64,000 nt of DNA from Mycobacterium sp. OTB74. GTDB lineage: Bacteria; Actinomycetota; Actinomycetes; Mycobacteriales; Mycobacteriaceae. Where the stretch lies: contig NZ_JARXVD010000006.1 of assembly GCF_029892685.1 (NCBI RefSeq), positions 1-64,000 of the forward strand, written 5' to 3'. The notes beneath the pieces are model-generated. The model did no database searches. It was not told where the DNA came from and saw only the letters and a program-made list of their open reading frames with translations. Positions 14,184 to 22,909 of the stretch are shown piece by piece (the stretch's first letter is position 1; every line of letters begins with the position of its first letter). Both the position numbers and the translations under genes were made by a program.

Positions 14184-16190
14184 ATGTCCATTGATCCGAT
14201 CCTGATGCCGACGGCCGCCTCACCACTGCGGGAAAAAGTGGTGACAGCGCAGGAAGCAGTCCGGCTGATCCGCAACGAGGACTACCTCGTCGTCGAGGGA
14301 TTCGCCGGACAGGGATACGCAGAGGACCTGGTGCTGGCCCTAGAGGAACGATTCCTGACCAGTGGCGCCCCGCACGACCTATCGCTCATTTTCACTGTGG
14401 CGCAAGGCAATCGGGGTGACCGAGGTCTGCTGCACCTGTGTCACGAGGGCCTGCTCAAGCGGTCGATGGGCGGCCACTACGGCATGGCCCCGGCACTGCA
14501 GAAGCTTGCCGTCGAAGGCGCGATCGAGGCGTACAACCTCCCGCAGGGCGTCATCGCGCAACTGCTCCGCGACACCGGGGCCGGCAAGCCGGGACTGCTC
14601 ACGCACGTCGGCCTCGGCACCTTCGCCGACCCTCGGCAAGGCGGCGGCAAGGTCAACGACCACACCACCGCCGATCGAGTCCGGGTCATGGAGATCGAAG
14701 GCCGCGAGTACCTGTTCTACAAGGCGTTCGAGCGTCTCGACGTGGCATTCCTGCGCGGCACCACCGCGGATCCCGGCGGCAACGTGAGCATGGAGAAGGA
14801 GGCGCTCACGCTCGAAGCCCTCGAAACGGCCATCGCCGTACACAACTCCGGCGGCCTGGTGGTCGTGCAGGTTGAACGCCTTGCCGAACGTGGATCGTTG
14901 CACCCCAAGGACGTCAAGATCCCGGGCGTTCTGGTCGACTGCGTGGTGGTGGCGACCTCGCCCGAGCGGCACACCCAGTCGTGGGGTTCGCAGTACAACC
15001 CGGCCATGAGCGGCGAGTTGCGCCAGCCGATGAGCTGGATCGCCCCGATGAAGCTCGACCCGCGCAAGGTCATCGCGCGTCGGGCCGCACTGGAGCTGCG
15101 GCCCAACGCAGTGGTCAACCTCGGGATCGGCGTACCCGAGGGCGTCGCGGCAGTGGCCGCTGAGGAAAGCATCCTGGAGTACCTCACGCTCACCGCCGAG
15201 CCCGGTGTTATCGGCGGAATGCCTGCGGGTGGACTGGATTTCGGGTCCGCGGTCAACCCCGACGCGATCCTCGCGCAGCCGTCGCAATTCGACTTCTACG
15301 ACGGGGGCGGCCTGGATGCCGCTTTCCTCGGCATGGCCCAGGCCGACGGCAACGGCAATGTCAACGTCAGCCGGTTCGGGCCGCGGCTCGCGGGTGCGGG
15401 TGGCTTCATCAACATCAGCCAGAACTCCAAGGCGGTGTATTTCCTCGGCACGTTCCTGGCGCCGGCTCGCACCCAGGTCACTGACGGCGTAATCGTCACG
15501 TCCGATGGTCCCGCCGCCGCCAAGTTCCTGGCCGAGGTGGACCAGCGCACCTTCTCCGGCGAGTACGCGCTGCGGACCGGCCAACCCGTCATGTACATCA
15601 CCGAACGCTGTGTATTCGTGCTGACTGAGCGCGGGATGAAGCTGACCGAGATCGCGCCCGGCGTCAATCTGCAGCGCGACATCCTGGACTTCATCGGCTT
15701 CGAACCGATCATGGACCAACCCCCGACCACGATGGATCCGCGGATCTTTCGGGATGAACCGATGGGTTTGCGCGACGACCTGTTGGCGGTGCCGCTCGAA
15801 GCCCGGTTCAGCTACGACGAGGGCCGGAATCTGTTCTTCCTCAACCTCGAAGGTGTGGCGGTGCGCACCGAGGCCGAAGCCGGACAGGTTGTCTCAGAAA
15901 TCGAGCGGCGACTGGTTGCGATCGGGCGTGTGGTGAACATGGTGATCAACTACGACAATTTTGTGCTGCCGCCCGAGCTCGCAGATTACTTTGCGACGGC
16001 GGTACGCAGCCTGAGCCGCCACTACGAATCGGTGACCAGATACACGACGTCGGCCTTCCTGCGGCTGAAGTTGGCAGACCACCTCGCCGACCGCGGGCTC
16101 GCCCCACATCTCTACGAAAGCCGCAGTGAGGCAATGGCATCCGCGGCGGTCAAGAAAGTAGTCCAGGAACCCGGAAAGGCCTCCCGATGA
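14184..16190 (+). CDS. Fused alpha/beta family I CoA-transferase
   Basis: The 668-residue protein is a single-chain family I CoA-transferase like propionate/acetate CoA-transferase (Pct, YdiF): an alpha-type half (about 1-290) and a beta-type half (about 300-540) in one polypeptide, with a C-terminal extension of roughly 120 residues. Glu339 in LTAEPGVIGG is the expected nucleophile that forms the glutamyl-CoA intermediate, and NLGIGVPEGVA matches the oxyanion/CoA region. The reaction moves CoA from a donor such as acetyl- or succinyl-CoA to a free carboxylic acid, probably activating the substrate of this cluster. Its stop overlaps the next start (ATGA), and a CRP-like site lies upstream. 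Confidence 0.9.
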   Translation: MSIDPILMPTAASPLREKVVTAQEAVRLIRNEDYLVVEGFAGQGYAEDLVLALEERFLTSGAPHDLSLIFTVAQGNRGDRGLLHLCHEGLLKRSMGGHYGMAPALQKLAVEGAIEAYNLPQGVIAQLLRDTGAGKPGLLTHVGLGTFADPRQGGGKVNDHTTADRVRVMEIEGREYLFYKAFERLDVAFLRGTTADPGGNVSMEKEALTLEALETAIAVHNSGGLVVVQVERLAERGSLHPKDVKIPGVLVDCVVVATSPERHTQSWGSQYNPAMSGELRQPMSWIAPMKLDPRKVIARRAALELRPNAVVNLGIGVPEGVAAVAAEESILEYLTLTAEPGVIGGMPAGGLDFGSAVNPDAILAQPSQFDFYDGGGLDAAFLGMAQADGNGNVNVSRFGPRLAGAGGFINISQNSKAVYFLGTFLAPARTQVTDGVIVTSDGPAAAKFLAEVDQRTFSGEYALRTGQPVMYITERCVFVLTERGMKLTEIAPGVNLQRDILDFIGFEPIMDQPPTTMDPRIFRDEPMGLRDDLLAVPLEARFSYDEGRNLFFLNLEGVAVRTEAEAGQVVSEIERRLVAIGRVVNMVINYDNFVLPPELADYFATAVRSLSRHYESVTRYTTSAFLRLKLADHLADRGLAPHLYESRSEAMASAAVKKVVQEPGKASR

Positions 16191-17395
16191 CCGACCGCAC
16201 GACCGCCGCCCTGTCCGACGGCATCGCCCATTCGCGCGAGACCGACTACCTGCACATGGAAGCGCTTCTCACGGCCGATGAGGCCGCGCTGCTCCACAAG
16301 GTCAGGGACTTCGGCGAAAGCGAGCTGCTGCCGATCGTCAACGACTACTGGGAACGGGCCGAATTCCCCTTCGAGGTCCTGCCAAAGCTCCGTGACCTGA
16401 AAATCGTCGGCGACACTATGGAGGGGTATGGCATCACCCCGATGACCGCCATGGGCCAGGGCCTGGTGTCCTACGAACTCAGCCGGATCGACGGCAGTAT
16501 CGGCACCTTCATGGGTGTGCACGTAGGGCTTGCGATGCAGTCCATCTATATCCTCGGCTCCGAGGAACAGCGCCAGCGCTGGCTCCCTGCGATGGCCGAG
16601 CTCGAACGGATCGGCGCATTCGCGCTCACCGAGCCCGACCACGGATCTGATGCTGTCGCACTGGAATCCACTGCCACCCGCGATGGCGACCACTGGATCA
16701 TCAACGGCGCCAAGCGATGGCCCGGGAACGCCGTCTGGTGCGACATCATTGTCGTCTTCGCCCGCGACACCGCCGACGGCAAGGTCAAGGCCTTCGTCGT
16801 GGAGAAGGACGACCCCGGCTACAGCGCCACCAAGATCACCGGCAAGGTGTCCCTGCGGATGGTGCAGAACGCCGACATCGTCCTGGACAATGTTCGCATT
16901 CCCGACGACCGCCGCCTGGTCAACTGCAACGGGTTCCCCGACGTGTCCAAGGTGCTGATGGGCACCCGCAACATGGTCGCCTGGGCCTCGACCGGACATG
17001 CCGTCGCGGCCTACGAAATCGCACTCACTTACGCCCAGAAGCGAATTCAGTTCAAGATGCCGATCGCCGCCACGCAGATAATCCAGTCCCGGCTGGTGGA
17101 GATGCTCGGTGAGGTGACCGCCATGCAGCTCTACTGTGTCCGGATGGCACAGCTCCTGGACGCCGGCGAGATCACCGACACCATGGCGGCCCTGGCCAAA
17201 TATTTCTGCAGCGTCAAGGCCCGGCACGTCTGTCGGCTCGCGCGAGATGTGCTGGGCGGCAACGGCATCACGCTGGACTTCCATGTGATGCGGCACCTGT
17301 GCGACATGGAGGCGCTGGTCACCTACGAGGGAACGGCCGAGATCCAGTCCCTGATTGTCGGGCGCGAGATCACCGGGAACAGCGCGTTCACCTAA
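16187..17395 (+). CDS. Glutaryl-CoA-dehydrogenase-like acyl-CoA dehydrogenase
   Basis: This 402-residue flavoenzyme is closest in appearance to the glutaryl-CoA dehydrogenase branch: long N-terminal region, GAFALTEPDHGSDAVALEST, INGAKRWPGNA, and C-terminal LARDVLGGNGITLDFHVMRH followed by TYEGTAEIQSLIVGREITG. Glu381 is the catalytic base. True glutaryl-CoA dehydrogenases also decarboxylate to crotonyl-CoA; the residues needed cannot be verified by eye. It is translationally coupled to the CoA-transferase, so the pair probably activates and oxidises one acid. Its end faces the M20 gene, with 27 bases between. Confidence 0.88.
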   Translation: MTDRTTAALSDGIAHSRETDYLHMEALLTADEAALLHKVRDFGESELLPIVNDYWERAEFPFEVLPKLRDLKIVGDTMEGYGITPMTAMGQGLVSYELSRIDGSIGTFMGVHVGLAMQSIYILGSEEQRQRWLPAMAELERIGAFALTEPDHGSDAVALESTATRDGDHWIINGAKRWPGNAVWCDIIVVFARDTADGKVKAFVVEKDDPGYSATKITGKVSLRMVQNADIVLDNVRIPDDRRLVNCNGFPDVSKVLMGTRNMVAWASTGHAVAAYEIALTYAQKRIQFKMPIAATQIIQSRLVEMLGEVTAMQLYCVRMAQLLDAGEITDTMAALAKYFCSVKARHVCRLARDVLGGNGITLDFHVMRHLCDMEALVTYEGTAEIQSLIVGREITGNSAFT

Positions 17396-17422
17396 TCCGG
17401 TTCTCGCCCAGCACAGTTCGCC

Positions 17423-18670
17423 CTACAACCAGGCCAGCGCAGCCACCACCAGCGCCTCGGTACCGGTGTCCAATGTCGGCTGGATAACCGGGGCAAAGGT
17501 CGGTGAGTGATTCACCGGGATGTCCTGGCTGATCCGGCCGGCTTCAGCCGCCCGCGTGAAGGTGTCGGGGTCGATACCGCCGAACATCCAGTAGGTGTAC
17601 GGCACCCCGAGCGCCTTCGGGATGTCACCGAAGTCCTCACTGGCCGCCGCCGGCGGGATGCTCAGCACCCGGTCGCCGAAGTGCTCGACGAACGCCGCGT
17701 GCGCCTTATCGGTGACCGATTCATCGTTGACCGTCAGCGGAAACTGGTCGTAGAACTCGAATTCCGGCTCCTTCGGCGAATCGGAGGCCTGGCATTCGGC
17801 GATCACGATGCGCTTGATGGCGGCGATCACCGCGGTGCGCACGGCGTCGTCGTCAGTGCGGATGTTCAGTTCCAGCACCGCGTGGTCACCGATCACGTTG
17901 CTCTTGGTGCCCGAGTTGATGCTGCCCACGGTCACGACGGTGGTCTCGTTGGGCGCGACCTCGCGCGACACGATGGTCTGCAGGCGGATGACGATCATCG
18001 CGGCCAGCACGATCGGGTCGACGGTCGCGTTCGGCATCGAGCCGTGACCGCCGCGGCCATACACGGTGACGCGGATGCTGTCGGCGGCGGCGAGAATGGG
18101 GCCACTGCAGGTGCCGACGAAGCCGGCCGGACCGGGCCCGACATGCTGGGCCAATGCCACGTCGACCTTGCCCACGATGTCTGCCAGTCCGCCCTTGACC
18201 ATCGCGGCGGCACCATTGCCGAATTCCTCGGCCGGCTGGAACAGCGCAATGGCGGTCCCACTCCAGTGCTCGGTACTGCCGGCCAGCAGCGCGGCCGCCC
18301 CCATCAGGCAGGTCACATGGGTGTCGTGTCCGCAGGCATGCATGACAGGCACATCCTTGCCTGCGGCATCGGCTCCACGGACAGTGCTCGCGTAGGGCAG
18401 CCCGGTGGCCTCGGCCACCGGCAGTGCGTCCATGTCGGCGCGCATCAGCACCGACGCGCCATTACCGTTGCGCAGGATGCCCACCACACCGGTGCCGCCG
18501 ACGCCTTCGGTCACTTGAAACCCGAGTTCTTGCAGCTTGTCGGCCACCAGCTTTGCGGTGCGGTGCTCCTGAAACGACAACTCCGGGTGCCGATGCAGAT
18601 CCCGGTAGAGGTCCTCCTGCCAATTCCGCACGCCGGGCAATCCGGCCAGCACCGCCGTATCGCGACTCAT
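17423..18670 (-). CDS. M20 family amidohydrolase (IAA/hippurate hydrolase-like)
   Basis: The 415-residue enzyme belongs to peptidase family M20D. Metal-binding motifs are visible: HACGHDTH (111-118), the PAEE with Glu148-Glu149, and the C-terminal PPAAASEDFG. A dimerisation insert lies around 185-300. Relatives cleave N-acyl amino acids, hippurate or indole-acetyl amino acids, releasing an acid that could feed the adjacent CoA-transferase pathway. It is the second gene of a minus-strand pair; its ATG overlaps the stop of the LLM gene. No signal peptide. Confidence 0.9.
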   Translation of the reverse strand: MSRDTAVLAGLPGVRNWQEDLYRDLHRHPELSFQEHRTAKLVADKLQELGFQVTEGVGGTGVVGILRNGNGASVLMRADMDALPVAEATGLPYASTVRGADAAGKDVPVMHACGHDTHVTCLMGAAALLAGSTEHWSGTAIALFQPAEEFGNGAAAMVKGGLADIVGKVDVALAQHVGPGPAGFVGTCSGPILAAADSIRVTVYGRGGHGSMPNATVDPIVLAAMIVIRLQTIVSREVAPNETTVVTVGSINSGTKSNVIGDHAVLELNIRTDDDAVRTAVIAAIKRIVIAECQASDSPKEPEFEFYDQFPLTVNDESVTDKAHAAFVEHFGDRVLSIPPAAASEDFGDIPKALGVPYTYWMFGGIDPDTFTRAAEAGRISQDIPVNHSPTFAPVIQPTLDTGTEALVVAALAWL

Positions 18671-19575
18671 GACGCGGACTCCCCGGTGAAATCCCTTACC
18701 ACATCAGCCACCCTTCTGAGTTGATCGATATCGGAACTGGTCGGAATGAGGTGCACTTCGTCGGTCCCAATGTCATCGAATTTCTGTAGTACGTCCAGCA
18801 ATTCGTCCTCGGTGCCGGCCCAGCCGGTAGTCGGGGCCATGGCATCGACCAACTCGGCGGGTAGCCAGTTCATGTAGCGACGCAGGTGCCGATGCACCTG
18901 GTCCCGAGGCTCGTCGCCGTCGCCGAGTGCGAACCAGAACGACGTGGCCAAGTGCGGCTTGGGCCTTCCGGCATCAGCCCATGCCTTGCGGGCCACGTCG
19001 AACAGCTCACTTTCCCGCTGGACATTGAGATCTAGAGTGATGCCGGCCAGTCCGTCCGCCCAATTCGCCGCGCTGCGAATGGTTTTGGGGCCAACCGTGC
19101 CGACCAGTAGCTGCGGCCCACCGGCCTGCACGGGCTCGGGGCCAACCGGTAGCACGGACTCGGTGAGCTTCTCCCCCGCCCACACCCGCTTCATCAAAGC
19201 CACCCGCTCAGCCATGCCGCGCATGGTCTGGGTCTTGGAGTCGACACCGACCGCGTGATAGTCCTCGTGACGGCCGCCGACCCCGATGCCGACGGTCAAC
19301 CGTCCGCCGCTGAGCACGTCTCCAGTGGCCAGAGCTTTGGCGAGCATGACGGGATCGTGAAGTTGCGGCACGATCACCGTGGTGACCAGACGCACCCGGT
19401 CAGTCCAGGCCGCCAACGCACCGAGCAGGGTCAACGAGTCCGGGTTGTCGAACGCGATGCGCTCACCCCAGCACAATGACGAGAACGGCCCGCCATCGAT
19501 GACCCGGGCCCACGCGGTGAGCGTGGCCCGGTCGAGGTTGGATTCCATGACCGGCATCGTCATCCCAATCTGCAC
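18667..19575 (-). CDS. LLM-class F420-dependent oxidoreductase
   Basis: The family usually begins MQIGMTxPVM, matched by GTG 19575 (VQIGMTMPVMESNLDR), giving 302 residues; the frame upstream to 19725 is arginine-rich and non-conserved. The TIM-barrel of luciferase-like monooxygenases is apparent, with TVIVPQLHDPVMLAKALATGD and LTVGIGVGGRHEDY as the cofactor-site segments. These are more like F420-dependent than FMN-dependent members in actinobacteria. It precedes and overlaps the M20 gene. Substrate unknown. Confidence 0.86.
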   Translation of the reverse strand: MQIGMTMPVMESNLDRATLTAWARVIDGGPFSSLCWGERIAFDNPDSLTLLGALAAWTDRVRLVTTVIVPQLHDPVMLAKALATGDVLSGGRLTVGIGVGGRHEDYHAVGVDSKTQTMRGMAERVALMKRVWAGEKLTESVLPVGPEPVQAGGPQLLVGTVGPKTIRSAANWADGLAGITLDLNVQRESELFDVARKAWADAGRPKPHLATSFWFALGDGDEPRDQVHRHLRRYMNWLPAELVDAMAPTTGWAGTEDELLDVLQKFDDIGTDEVHLIPTSSDIDQLRRVADVVRDFTGESAS

Positions 19576-19657
19576 AAGGGCGATTCTGGCACGCGCACCA
19601 AACGAAATCCGCAGTACGGGAAGGCGACGAAGTAGCGGCCATCGTCGCGCATCGGAG

Positions 19658-20149
19658 CTAAGCCCCGGTGAACGGTCCGACGTGCAGGGTGGAATACGCC
19701 TCGCTGGCACACGCGGTGTCCGCATGTCCGATGATCATCGAATCCGGCTGATTGGGCAGGTTGACCTGCAATCCGCTGACCGGGACGGCATCGCAGTCGG
19801 CCGGGAAGTTGCCTGCGTTGACGATGCCCAGGTTCGCCGACGTGGCCTGACCCGGGTCGATCACCACGGTACCGACCGTCTCAGGATCCTGCCGTGCGGC
19901 AACACCCACCGGATGGTTGTCCGACCCCGCGATGAACGACACTGCCGGATACCCCGCCATGCTACAGGCGGCGCTACCGGCATTCTGCATGATCACCGGG
20001 TAGAAGGTGGTCCCAGCGGCGCCTTCGGGTGGTCCCAGGCTGGGCGTCAGTTGTGCTGCCGCGCATGTTGGCACCGGGTCTGCGTGGGCGACACCCATCG
20101 GCACCGGGCTGGCAACCAAAACCGTTGCTACCCAAACATATCGCCGCAT
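19658..20149 (-). CDS. DUF4232 secreted protein
   Basis: A strong AAGGAGG site supports ATG 20149 (MRRYVWVATVLV), giving 163 residues with a signal peptide cleaved near AHA-DP (about 24). The rest is a DUF4232-type immunoglobulin-like domain with two cysteine pairs (in PTCAAAQL, AACSMAGYP, ADCDAVP, DTACASEAYS), likely disulfide bonded outside the cytoplasm. Mycobacterial DUF4232 proteins are exported or lipoproteins of unknown function. It lies 25 bases after the nitronate monooxygenase gene on the same strand, so the two are probably cotranscribed. Confidence 0.85.
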   Translation of the reverse strand: MRRYVWVATVLVASPVPMGVAHADPVPTCAAAQLTPSLGPPEGAAGTTFYPVIMQNAGSAACSMAGYPAVSFIAGSDNHPVGVAARQDPETVGTVVIDPGQATSANLGIVNAGNFPADCDAVPVSGLQVNLPNQPDSMIIGHADTACASEAYSTLHVGPFTGA

Positions 20150-20174
20150 ACCGCCTCCTTCGAAGTTGGTCGCC

Positions 20175-21212
20175 TCACACCAGCGCCGCGATGATGTCGA
20201 CAGCCGAGCCGGATCGAATCTCTCGAAAACCCTTGCCCGCCCACACATTTGTACCGTCGGGATCGCCGGCCCGCACTGCGGCGGCGCGCACCGGACCGGT
20301 CAAGTAGTGCACTTCCGGGTAGCCCAGCGGCGCCTGCGATTCGTGCTCGTTGACGAACCGGTTACGCAGGCCGCGCGCGTAGCGCCCGGAAAAGGCTTTG
20401 GTGACCACGGTTTCGGTGAATCGTGGATCGGTCAGGGCGGCCCGGTGAACCGGACTGCTGCCGGCTTCGTCGGCAAGCAGGAACGCGGTGCCCAATTGCG
20501 CGGCAACGGCGCCGGCGTCGAGGATTTGCGCGACGTCGTCGGCCGTGACCAGCCCGCCCGCGGCGGCCACCGGAACATGCACTGCGGCAAGCACATCAGC
20601 CAGCAGTTCTGCCAACGGTTGGGTGGCCGGGTTTGCCGTCGGATCGTAGGTGCCGCGGTGCCCGCCGGCCTCGGGCCCCTGTACGGCCAGACCGTCGACC
20701 CCTGCCGCAACGGCCAGGTTCGCCTCGGCGAGGGTGGTGACCGTCGCGATGGTGGTGATCCCGCCCTCGCGCAGTCGCGCGCATTCATCGGCGTGTGGGG
20801 CACCGAAGGTGAACGACACCACCTCAGGTTTCAGTTCCGCCACCACGTCGAGTTTGGCGGCCCACTGATCGTCGTTGAAGCGCGGTTCGCCGAGCGTCGC
20901 GCCATACCGGGTCGCCTCCTCGGCAAGCTCGTGCGCATAGCGTTCGACCTCGTCGGTCAGCGCGGTACTCGGCTGTGGCGCAAAGAGATTCACCCCGAGC
21001 GGGCCCGTGGTCAAGGCACGTGCCGCGGAAATGCGGTCGGCGAGCGCTTCAGCGGTCAGATAGCCCGCGGCCAGGAATCCCAGACCGCCGGCGTTCGATC
21101 CGGCGGCCGCCAGCTCGGGTGTCGTCGGGCCCCCGGCCATGGGAGCAACGATCACCGGTATCGCCAGCTCACGAAGATCAAATCCGGCCATGTGCCCAAT
21201 CATGTCAGGCAC
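20175..21212 (-). CDS. Nitronate monooxygenase-family flavoprotein
   Basis: The 345-residue TIM-barrel protein (ATG 21191 is an alternative start) resembles FMN-dependent nitronate monooxygenases and related enoyl reductase-like enzymes. VIVAPMAGGPTTPELAAA is the family N-terminus. The catalytic histidine lies in GPEAGGHRG, and PVAAAGGLVTADDV and AAQLGTAFLL hold the FMN phosphate. It would oxidise alkyl nitronates such as propionate 3-nitronate, or serve a detoxification role. It heads a minus-strand unit with the DUF4232 gene and is divergent from the VOC gene. Confidence 0.88.
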   Translation of the reverse strand: MPDMIGHMAGFDLRELAIPVIVAPMAGGPTTPELAAAGSNAGGLGFLAAGYLTAEALADRISAARALTTGPLGVNLFAPQPSTALTDEVERYAHELAEEATRYGATLGEPRFNDDQWAAKLDVVAELKPEVVSFTFGAPHADECARLREGGITTIATVTTLAEANLAVAAGVDGLAVQGPEAGGHRGTYDPTANPATQPLAELLADVLAAVHVPVAAAGGLVTADDVAQILDAGAVAAQLGTAFLLADEAGSSPVHRAALTDPRFTETVVTKAFSGRYARGLRNRFVNEHESQAPLGYPEVHYLTGPVRAAAVRAGDPDGTNVWAGKGFREIRSGSAVDIIAALV

Positions 21213-21256
21213 AGGCGCGCCTGGCAGGTGGCGACGCGGGCGGGTACAAAAAAGGT

Positions 21257-21646
21257 ATGGCGATCACGTTCAACCACACCATCGTCTATTCCGCCGACCG
21301 TGATGCTGCGGCCGCATTCTTCACCGAGTTGTTCGGCCTGCCACCTGCCAAGGATTTCGGACGGTTCCGGGCCGTCGAACTCAACCACGGTGTCAGCCTG
21401 GACTTCGGCCAGGCGGCCGACGTCGAGCAGATCTCCCCGCAGCACTATGCATTTCTGGTGTCCGAAGACGAATTCACTGCGATCTACGGGCGAATCCGCG
21501 AACGGGGACTCCCGCACTGGGCCGATCCGCAGCGCCAGCGCCCCGACGAAATCAACCACCACGACGGCGGGCGCGGCGTCTATTTCGCCGACCCCAGTGG
21601 GCACTACCTGGAGATCATCACCCGGCCGTACGGCTCAGGCGGTTGA
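21257..21646 (+). CDS. VOC-superfamily (glyoxalase/dioxygenase-fold) protein
   Basis: From ATG 21257, behind AAAAAAGG, the protein has 129 residues forming one vicinal-oxygen-chelate module pair. NHTIVYSADRDAAAAFFTEL opens the fold and VYFADPSGHYLEIITRPYG closes it. The metal residues could be His7 and the Glu in LEIITR. Short single-domain VOC proteins can be glyoxalases, resistance proteins or isomerases, so the reaction cannot be named. Divergent from the nitronate monooxygenase and convergent with the Rrf2 gene. Confidence 0.85.
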   Translation: MAITFNHTIVYSADRDAAAAFFTELFGLPPAKDFGRFRAVELNHGVSLDFGQAADVEQISPQHYAFLVSEDEFTAIYGRIRERGLPHWADPQRQRPDEINHHDGGRGVYFADPSGHYLEIITRPYGSGG

Positions 21647-21655
21647 GCAGGCAGC

Positions 21656-22129
21656 TCAGGTGGCGTGGCCGCGACGAGCTTCCTGGGCCATGTAGTCACC
21701 GGCCAGGGCCGCGACGTGCTTGGGCAGCTTTCCTGCCGCCACGTCGGCCAGGCTGGTCTCCTCCAGTACTGAACGCATGCTGGCGCGCAGCGCGCGCCAC
21801 ACGTCGGTCAGCGCCGCGGTCGGGCCCGAGTACGGCAGATCGCCCAGACCCATGTCGCGCACGCTGGCCAACGGACCATCGATGCAACGCAGAACGTCGG
21901 CGATGCTGATGTCCGCAGCCGGGCGGGCCAGCGCATATCCGCCATCGCGGCCGCGGTGGCTACGAACCAGCCGGTCGGTCCGCAGATTGGTCAGGATGTC
22001 GACCAGGAACTGGGCGGGGATGCCCTGAGCGTGGGCCAGGTCCTCGGTTTTCACCAGTTCACCGGCCTCCACTGTGGCCAGTTCGACCATGGCCCGGACG
22101 GCATACTCCGCCTTGGCCGACATCCGCAT
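21656..22129 (-). CDS. Rrf2-family regulator lacking the cysteine cluster
   Basis: The 157-residue protein has an N-terminal winged helix ([47 protein letters not shown]) typical of Rrf2/IscR/CymR. IscR and NsrR use three cysteines after the HTH; here only Cys82 is present, so it should not bind an Fe-S cluster in the usual way. The position, near cysD/cysNC, corresponds to Rv1287 in M. tuberculosis, which follows cysN directly. That neighbourhood and the cysteine-poor form suggest a CymR-like role in sulfur control, which is inference. Confidence 0.88.
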   Translation of the reverse strand: MRMSAKAEYAVRAMVELATVEAGELVKTEDLAHAQGIPAQFLVDILTNLRTDRLVRSHRGRDGGYALARPAADISIADVLRCIDGPLASVRDMGLGDLPYSGPTAALTDVWRALRASMRSVLEETSLADVAAGKLPKHVAALAGDYMAQEARRGHAT

Positions 22130-22155
22130 AGCGCGAATTGTGCCAGGTTGGTTCG

Positions 22156-22788
22156 CTATTGCTTGGCTTGACGCGGGTCGGCGGCCCGCTGCGCCAAGAT
22201 CGCGCCGCCCAACCAGCGGGTGAGGAATGCCCGCAACTCGTCGGCGGAGCGGTGGTCGGCATTGGGCGCCACGAAGTAGGACAGCATGACTCGCAGGGTG
22301 AATTCGACCAGGTCGCGTAGCGCGGCCTCGTCGTATCCGTAGCTGTCCCAGTTCACGTCAAACCGGGTGATCATCCGCATGCCGATGTCCTGGGCCGCCT
22401 CGGAAGCGATGTCGCCGGAGTGCTCGGTGGAGTAGGGGGAGGAGATCAAGATGCCCAGGTGCGGGGTTCTGGCCACCGCATCCAAGCTGTACAGCATCCC
22501 TTCGGTCATCGCATCAGCCGGATCGTGGATACCGCGCACCGCTTCGGTCAGCTGATCGAGGAAGTCGTCGACCGACGCAATGGCCGCGGCCCGCATCAAC
22601 TCGTCGGCGGTCGGGAAGTACCGGTAGACCGTCTGCCGGATGACGCCCAGCGATTCCGCGACATCGGCGATGCTGATCGCCTTCCCGGTGCTGGACAACA
22701 GTTCCACGGCAGTCGCGACGATGCGCTCAGCCGCCTCGGCGTCGGATGCGGGCGGCTCACCGCCCCAGCCGCGACGTTTACGTGCCAT
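22156..22788 (-). CDS. TetR-family repressor of the diiron/membrane-protein operon
   Basis: The 210-residue protein has a TetR N-terminal HTH (about 20-66, with [21 protein letters not shown]) and a C-terminal helical ligand domain. It is divergent from the ferritin-like gene at 22910, and the 121-base gap contains a perfect 10-base inverted repeat, its likely operator. Its stop lies 26 bases before the Rrf2 start, so it may read through into that gene. Ligand unknown. Confidence 0.9.
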   Translation of the reverse strand: MARKRRGWGGEPPASDAEAAERIVATAVELLSSTGKAISIADVAESLGVIRQTVYRYFPTADELMRAAAIASVDDFLDQLTEAVRGIHDPADAMTEGMLYSLDAVARTPHLGILISSPYSTEHSGDIASEAAQDIGMRMITRFDVNWDSYGYDEAALRDLVEFTLRVMLSYFVAPNADHRSADELRAFLTRWLGGAILAQRAADPRQAKQ

Positions 22789-22860
22789 CCGCCGGACGGT
22801 ACACGCCCATCCGAATATGCCCCCGTAAGTCGCGGCATTGACGGATTTCCACCTACGCTG

Positions 22861-22894
22861 TAATCATACATTGCGTCGAGTTTTTGTATGATTA
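22861..22894. promoter_or_regulatory. Palindromic operator between TetR and the diiron gene
   Basis: TAATCATACA (22861-22870) and TGTATGATTA (22885-22894) are perfect inverted arms with a 14-base spacer. It ends 15 bases before the start codon at 22910. Its size and position fit a TetR operator controlling both divergent genes. Confidence 0.7.
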
Positions 22895-22909
22895 CCAACG
22901 AGGTGCCCA

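Noticed and set aside
14379..15719. 446-codon minus-strand frame inside the CoA-transferase gene
   Set aside because: His/Gly/Arg-rich antisense shadow; the plus-strand CoA-transferase has all its catalytic motifs.
16112..17296. 394-codon minus-strand frame inside the glutaryl-CoA dehydrogenase-like gene
   Set aside because: Antisense shadow of a clear acyl-CoA dehydrogenase.
17507..18724. 405-codon plus-strand frame over the M20 gene
   Set aside because: Antisense to a well-supported amidohydrolase; no recognisable motif.
20007..21695. 562-codon plus-strand frame
   Set aside because: Antisense to the nitronate monooxygenase; only the stretch from 21257 in another frame is the real VOC gene.
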